Shown: positions 6,345 through 8,967 of the stretch, in pieces
Layout: each line of letters begins with the position of its first letter
Position numbering within the stretch: the stretch's first letter is position 1
NCBI GenBank assembly: GCA_938005345.1
Contig: CALLNG010000011.1
Coordinates: 1-8,967, forward strand
Direction of reading: 5' to 3'
Source of the DNA: an uncultured Clostridia bacterium
GTDB lineage: Bacteria; Bacillota; Clostridia; RUG12999
Length of the DNA: 8,967 bases
Position numbers and translations under genes: made by a program
The notes under the pieces: model-generated
The model's database searches: none
What the model saw: only the letters and a program-made list of their open reading frames with translations
What the model was told of the DNA's origin: nothing

Positions 6345-6360
6345 TGTGACAAAAGTCACA
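6345..6360. promoter_or_regulatory. Crp/Fnr-type operator TGTGA-N6-TCACA
   Basis: The plus strand reads TGTGACAAAAGTCACA, a perfect 6+4+6 inverted repeat that fits the CRP consensus exactly; HcpR-type regulators also use TGTGA-N6-TCACA. It lies between the Crp/Fnr-family regulator gene (stop 6459) and the thioredoxin start (6263). It overlaps the position of the -35 of the thioredoxin operon, the class II activation geometry. The regulator is most likely the adjacent gene. Confidence 0.8.
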
Positions 6361-6458
6361 AAAACCCCGAATGTCCCGCAAGCTATACGAAAAACCGTTC
6401 TGGCACCGTCCGCCGAACCGCTTGCGGCAGCCAGTTGGAACTGGCCCGGTATCGCCCG

Positions 6459-7127
6459 TCAAACCAGCTTTTCCAAACCGGGACGGTCCAGCAGCGTGAT
6501 GGTGGACGCACCGCGTCCGCCGCGCGACAGGGCAATCAGCCCTTCTGCTTTTAAGTAGTGCAGTACCCGCGTCACCACCTCGCGCGCCGTGCCCAAATGC
6601 CGCGCCATTTCGTCATGGGTGAGACTCACTGCGTCTGTCTGCTGCAAGGCGCTTTCCTCCAGCAGCAGCGCCGCGACCCGCGCGTCCATGTTGCGGCTGA
6701 ACAGTTGATCCACCAGCCACATCATGTCGGACAGGCGGGAGGCCATCACACCGTTGATGTACCCCGCAGCTGCCGCGGACGTTTGTATCAGTTCCCGATA
6801 CGCCGCGGGCGCAATGACCCAAAAAGCCGCGTCCTGCTGCACGGAGATGGTCACGTGGTCTCCCAGCCCGGGAATGGCACAGGAAGCGGAAAACAGGCAT
6901 ACATCCCGCGCCAGTAGGCGAAACAGCGTGATTTCCCGCCCTTGTTCGGAGGTCAGGTAGGCGCGCAGCTGCCCGTCTGTAACAAGAATTAGGCCCAGAC
7001 AGTCGTCCTCTGTGCGGTGCAGCACCGTGCCCGCCTTCGCCCGGTGCAGCGCAGCGGAGCTGTTGAGCAGTTGCTGTTGCCCGGCTGTGAGCTGTGGCCA
7101 AAAGGGTAGAATTTCTGCCAGCGTCAT
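6459..7127 (-). CDS. Crp/Fnr-family transcriptional regulator
   Basis: 222 residues from the ATG at 7127. The frame stays open upstream to 7373, but AGGAGG (7137-7142) at 9-nt spacing and the ATGA overlap with the preceding stop (7124-7126) fix the shorter start. Residues ~7-115 are a cyclic-nucleotide-binding-like beta-barrel sensor (VLHRTEDDCLGLILVTDGQLR, ITLFRLLARDVC). A dimerisation helix covers ~120-158, and the C-terminal helix-turn-helix covers ~168-204. The recognition helix GTAREVVTRVL places R182, E183 and R187 like R180, E181 and R185 of E. coli CRP, which bind GTGA. The N-terminal FNR cysteine cluster is absent, but C43 and a C77/C83 pair in CLFSASC are present and could sense thiols, heme or NO; this is inference. 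Targets probably include the thioredoxin operon just downstream. Confidence 0.92.
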   Translation of the reverse strand: MTLAEILPFWPQLTAGQQQLLNSSAALHRAKAGTVLHRTEDDCLGLILVTDGQLRAYLTSEQGREITLFRLLARDVCLFSASCAIPGLGDHVTISVQQDAAFWVIAPAAYRELIQTSAAAAGYINGVMASRLSDMMWLVDQLFSRNMDARVAALLLEESALQQTDAVSLTHDEMARHLGTAREVVTRVLHYLKAEGLIALSRGGRGASTITLLDRPGLEKLV

Positions 7128-7726
7128 GCCTGTTCGCCTCCTTTGAATAAGGTTTCGCATACTTCCGCCAGTGCCTGCCGCCCGTATAGGCAGTGCAGCG
7201 CGTCCAGCATGGCGTTGGTGGATAGGTAGGAAGGCAACCCGCAATGTGCGAGCAGTGCCTGCCGCCGCCGTTTGCTGTCCTCCCTGCCCATCAGCCCCAA
7301 GTCGTAGAGGTCCATGCGCGACAGCGGGTCTTTGGCCTCGGACTGCTGCTGCGGCGCGGCGTTCAGAATGCATTGCACCAACACCTCATCGTCAATGCCC
7401 TCCACGCCTAGCAGCCCCTCCTTGCCCGGTACACGCTTGCGTCTCTCGCGGCCCGGCACTTGCGGCGTATAGGCGTGTTTGATGCCTTCGCTGCCAATGG
7501 CGCTTTGCAGGTAGTTGCGTATCACCAACCCTGCGCCGTCCGCATCCGTCAGCACAATCAGCCCCGTCTCCCGCGCGGCGCGCCGCAGCATGGCAAGCAG
7601 CGCCTTGTCCTGAAAAATGCGGAATCCTCCTACCGCGACAATCCAGGTGTCAAATAGCCGGGACAGTTTTTGTTTATCATATTTGCCCTCCACCACAAGG
7701 GTTTCGCGCAATGGAATTTTTTGCAT
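7124..7726 (-). CDS. TOPRIM protein, RNase M5-like (DUF4093-type)
   Basis: 200 residues. The N-terminal TOPRIM domain is evident: VVEGKYDKQKL with the general-base Glu E13, AVGGFRIFQ, and LIVLTDADGAG with the metal-binding pair D61/D63. HAYTPQVPGRERR and GVEGIDDE follow. Ribonuclease M5, the 5S rRNA maturase, has this layout at about 180-190 residues. The C-terminal half (LYDLGLMGREDSKRRRQALLAHCGLP) resembles the DUF4093-type helical domain of the RNase M5 group. The family motif after the second strand is usually TDPD; here it is TDADGAG, so this may be a paralogue with another RNA or DNA target. RnmV identity is not claimed. AGG at 7734-7736 precedes the ATG; the gene starts 14 nt after the PHP stop and overlaps the regulator start by 4 nt. 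Confidence 0.8.
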   Translation of the reverse strand: MQKIPLRETLVVEGKYDKQKLSRLFDTWIVAVGGFRIFQDKALLAMLRRAARETGLIVLTDADGAGLVIRNYLQSAIGSEGIKHAYTPQVPGRERRKRVPGKEGLLGVEGIDDEVLVQCILNAAPQQQSEAKDPLSRMDLYDLGLMGREDSKRRRQALLAHCGLPSYLSTNAMLDALHCLYGRQALAEVCETLFKGGEQA

Positions 7727-7740
7727 ATCGTCACCTGCTT

Positions 7741-8535
7741 TTAGAGTTTAATCATAGTGGGCTTATGCGCCTCAAATGTGGTCACGTAGCGGAATCCCAG
7801 CGTGCGCAGCAGCTCCTGCGCCTCGGCGATGTGCTGGCCCACCGCGTGCGGTACATGCGCGTCCGAACCGGTGGTGATGATTTCCCCGCCCATATCCCGG
7901 TACAGGCGCAAAATGGTTTTGGATGGCAGCGTGGTGCCCACCTGCTGGCGCAGGCCGGACGTGTTGAGTTCAATGCCCTTGCCGTTTTCGATCAGCTGCT
8001 TCAAAATGGCGCGGATGTAATCCATATATTTGCGTTCGGTGTAGGGGAATTTTTGTACCGCCGCGTACCGCTTGGGATAATCGAGGTGCCCCAGGCAGTC
8101 GTAGCAGGTTTCGCGCGAGAGCGCCAGCAGCTCCCGGTAATATTGTTCAAATACGTCGTAATTGAATTGATTGTAACGCACCAGCGCAATGTCTAGATCC
8201 CCTTCGATGTTGTGCAGCGAACCGATGACATAGTCAAACGGGCGGGTCAAAATGCGCGCGGCAGCGGCCCGGTATTTATGTGCCTGGCCTAGTTCCAGCC
8301 CGTAGCGGACGGTTAGGCGGCCCTGCCACTTTTCCTGGACGTCCCGGATTTCCTGCTCCGCCGCGTCCGCGTCATAGTCGTGCAGACAGTTTTCGTCCGC
8401 CGCAGTCGGGTCAAAATGGTTGGTAATGGCAATTTCCCGCATGCCGCATTTTACCGCAGCCCGGCACAGGCTGTCCGCCGCCGCCTGGCTGTCCACGGAA
8501 AAATGGCTGTGTATATGATAATCGAAATAATACAT
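7741..8535 (-). CDS. PHP-domain phosphoesterase, histidinol-phosphatase (HisK) family
   Basis: 264 residues from the ATG at 8535, with AGGGGG 9 nt upstream. The frame is open further to 8865, but the protein aligns with the family from here (MYYFDYHIHSHFSVDS). All PHP metal-site motifs are present: DYHIHSH (H7, H9), ITNHFD (H40), GLELG (E81), VIGSLHN (H108), LGHLDYPKRY (H150, D152), and GSDAH (D225, H227). The HisK-type enzyme hydrolyses L-histidinol phosphate in histidine synthesis, usually with a tri-metal site. No other his gene is nearby, so the substrate may differ. It is the first gene of a probable operon with the TOPRIM and Crp/Fnr genes, transcribed from a promoter near 8701-8729. 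Confidence 0.9.
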   Translation of the reverse strand: MYYFDYHIHSHFSVDSQAAADSLCRAAVKCGMREIAITNHFDPTAADENCLHDYDADAAEQEIRDVQEKWQGRLTVRYGLELGQAHKYRAAAARILTRPFDYVIGSLHNIEGDLDIALVRYNQFNYDVFEQYYRELLALSRETCYDCLGHLDYPKRYAAVQKFPYTERKYMDYIRAILKQLIENGKGIELNTSGLRQQVGTTLPSKTILRLYRDMGGEIITTGSDAHVPHAVGQHIAEAQELLRTLGFRYVTTFEAHKPTMIKL

Positions 8536-8583
8536 AATGAAAAGCCCCCTCTTGCAAACGGAATGGTTTTCCATTTGCGTCTG

Positions 8584-8634
8584 CGTGCTGCCCGGCGCAT
8601 TTGCCGCCGGCGGGGCAGACAGTCCCGCAGCACG
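8584..8634 (-). promoter_or_regulatory. Structured leader of the PHP operon
   Basis: The leader between the promoter (start near 8694) and the ATG at 8535 is about 160 nt. It contains an 8-bp stem (8584-8591 with 8627-8634, CGTGCTGC/GCAGCACG). It also contains a CCGGCG/CGCCGG hairpin (8592-8597 with 8605-8610). A competing CTGC/GCAG pairing (8588-8591 with 8615-8618) cannot form together with the outer stem. No T-run follows, so this is not a standard attenuator. It matches no riboswitch I recognise. Confidence 0.4.
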
Positions 8635-8700
8635 TTTCTCATTGGTACAGTTTGGCGCTGTATGTTCCGCAAAACAGCGTCCGTGCAATTCCTTCTTCTT

Positions 8701-8729
8701 ATTATAACACAACGGGCCCCTGCTGCACA
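8701..8729 (-). promoter_or_regulatory. Promoter of the PHP-TOPRIM-regulator operon
   Basis: Minus-strand TATAAT (8701-8706) is perfect and carries an extended TGT before it. The -35 is weak (TGTGCA at 17 nt, or TTGTGC at 18 nt). The region 8707-8816, between the two divergent promoters, shows no gene or clear operator. Confidence 0.6.
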
Positions 8730-8816
8730 ATGGTAGATTGCATAAATCTTTTTGAGGACGGTGGAAAAGAGCGTGTTGAAGAGCGGAAAAAGCGGATAGA
8801 GTGGGGAAATTGCATA

Positions 8817-8845
8817 TTGAATTGGCCAGTAAAGGCTGATATACT
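8817..8845 (+). promoter_or_regulatory. Promoter of the gene at the right edge
   Basis: TTGAAT (8817-8822), a 17-nt spacer and TATACT (8840-8845) with an extended TGA before it. The predicted start near 8852 gives a leader of about 48 nt. Confidence 0.7.
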
Positions 8846-8859
8846 AAAGGAAAAATCAT

Positions 8860-8876
8860 TGCCATGCATCATGGCA
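8860..8876 (+). promoter_or_regulatory. Short hairpin in the 5' leader of the edge gene
   Basis: TGCCATG (8860-8866) and CATGGCA (8870-8876) are perfect arms around CAT. It lies just after the predicted transcription start and 10 nt before the ribosome binding site. It could be an operator or an RNA hairpin. Confidence 0.45.
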
Positions 8877-8899
8877 GCAAGCGGTGGGAGGAAAAAATC

Positions 8900-8967
8900 A
8901 TGCAACTGAAACTGGAACTTCCAAATACACTCCCAAATGTGACAGAGGGGACCGTGCGCCAAGGAAC
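8900..8967 (+). CDS. Start of an unidentified gene (cut by window end)
   Basis: The ATG at 8900 follows GGGAGG (8886-8891) at 8-nt spacing and a good promoter. Only 22 codons are in the window (MQLKLELPNTLPNVTEGTVR...), too few to identify a family. It is transcribed divergently from the PHP operon. Confidence 0.75.
   Translation, partial: MQLKLELPNTLPNVTEGTVRQG

Noticed and set aside
6390..6445. Possible terminator after the Crp/Fnr gene, including the palindrome GCCAGTTGGAACTGGC at 6430-6445
   Set aside because: The palindrome has no T-run after it, and the alternative stem next to the T5 run at 6390-6394 needs a large asymmetric internal loop. Not strong enough to call.
7128..7373. In-frame N-terminal extension of the Crp/Fnr regulator
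   Set aside because: It lies wholly within the TOPRIM gene, and the ATG at 7127 has a strong ribosome binding site and the ATGA overlap.
8536..8865. In-frame N-terminal extension of the PHP protein
   Set aside because: The PHP fold starts at MYYFDYHIHS, a good ribosome binding site precedes 8535, and the promoter at 8701-8729 lies inside the extension.

Overview
The window reads as chromosomal DNA of a low-to-moderate GC anaerobic Clostridia-type Firmicute (Oscillospirales-like is my best guess). The reasons are strong AGGAGG-type ribosome binding sites, consensus sigma-A promoters with extended -10 elements, a tRNA-Pro with encoded CCA, a stalk-domain/PepSY surface protein, a ferredoxin-tailed aldo/keto reductase, and a CoA-disulfide-reductase-type flavoprotein with a rhodanese tail. 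The species is inference. I see no rRNA, CRISPR array, insertion sequence, phage gene or other obvious mobile element.

Left part (1-2139). A gene-free edge holds a long hairpin (125-170). It is followed by a minus-strand tRNA-Pro(GGG) with its own promoter and terminator. On the plus strand come three small transcription units: a secreted or anchored protein with a stalk domain and two PepSY repeats (557-1375), a 61-residue protein (1598-1783), and a possible 32-residue peptide (1898-1996) behind a very good promoter. The first two units each end in an intrinsic terminator. No terminator is visible between the 32-residue ORF and the next gene.

Middle (2140-4130). A plus-strand pair encodes an aldo/keto reductase with a C-terminal double [4Fe-4S] domain and an AlkZ-related winged-helix-like protein with a TTG start. 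The pair ends at a perfect 23-bp hairpin that also serves the converging minus-strand genes.

Right part (4237-8535, minus strand). Read in the direction of transcription: PHP-family phosphoesterase (HisK-like), RNase M5-like TOPRIM protein, Crp/Fnr-family regulator, then a regulatory gap, then thioredoxin and CoA-disulfide reductase-rhodanese. The first three genes are tightly packed, and the TOPRIM and regulator genes overlap by 4 nt (ATGA). The last two also overlap by 4 nt. The gap holds a perfect Crp-type palindrome, TGTGA-N6-TCACA. It lies where a class II activator site would sit relative to a plausible -10 box of the thioredoxin promoter. The regulator's recognition helix carries the R-E-x3-R pattern of E. 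coli CRP, which reads the same half-site. The simplest reading is a self-contained thiol/sulfur redox module: sensor-regulator, thioredoxin, and a flavin/rhodanese disulfide or persulfide reductase.

Right edge (8536-8967). A divergent promoter region lies between the PHP operon and a plus-strand gene that starts at 8900 and runs off the window. The PHP operon leader of about 160 nt contains mutually exclusive stem-loops.
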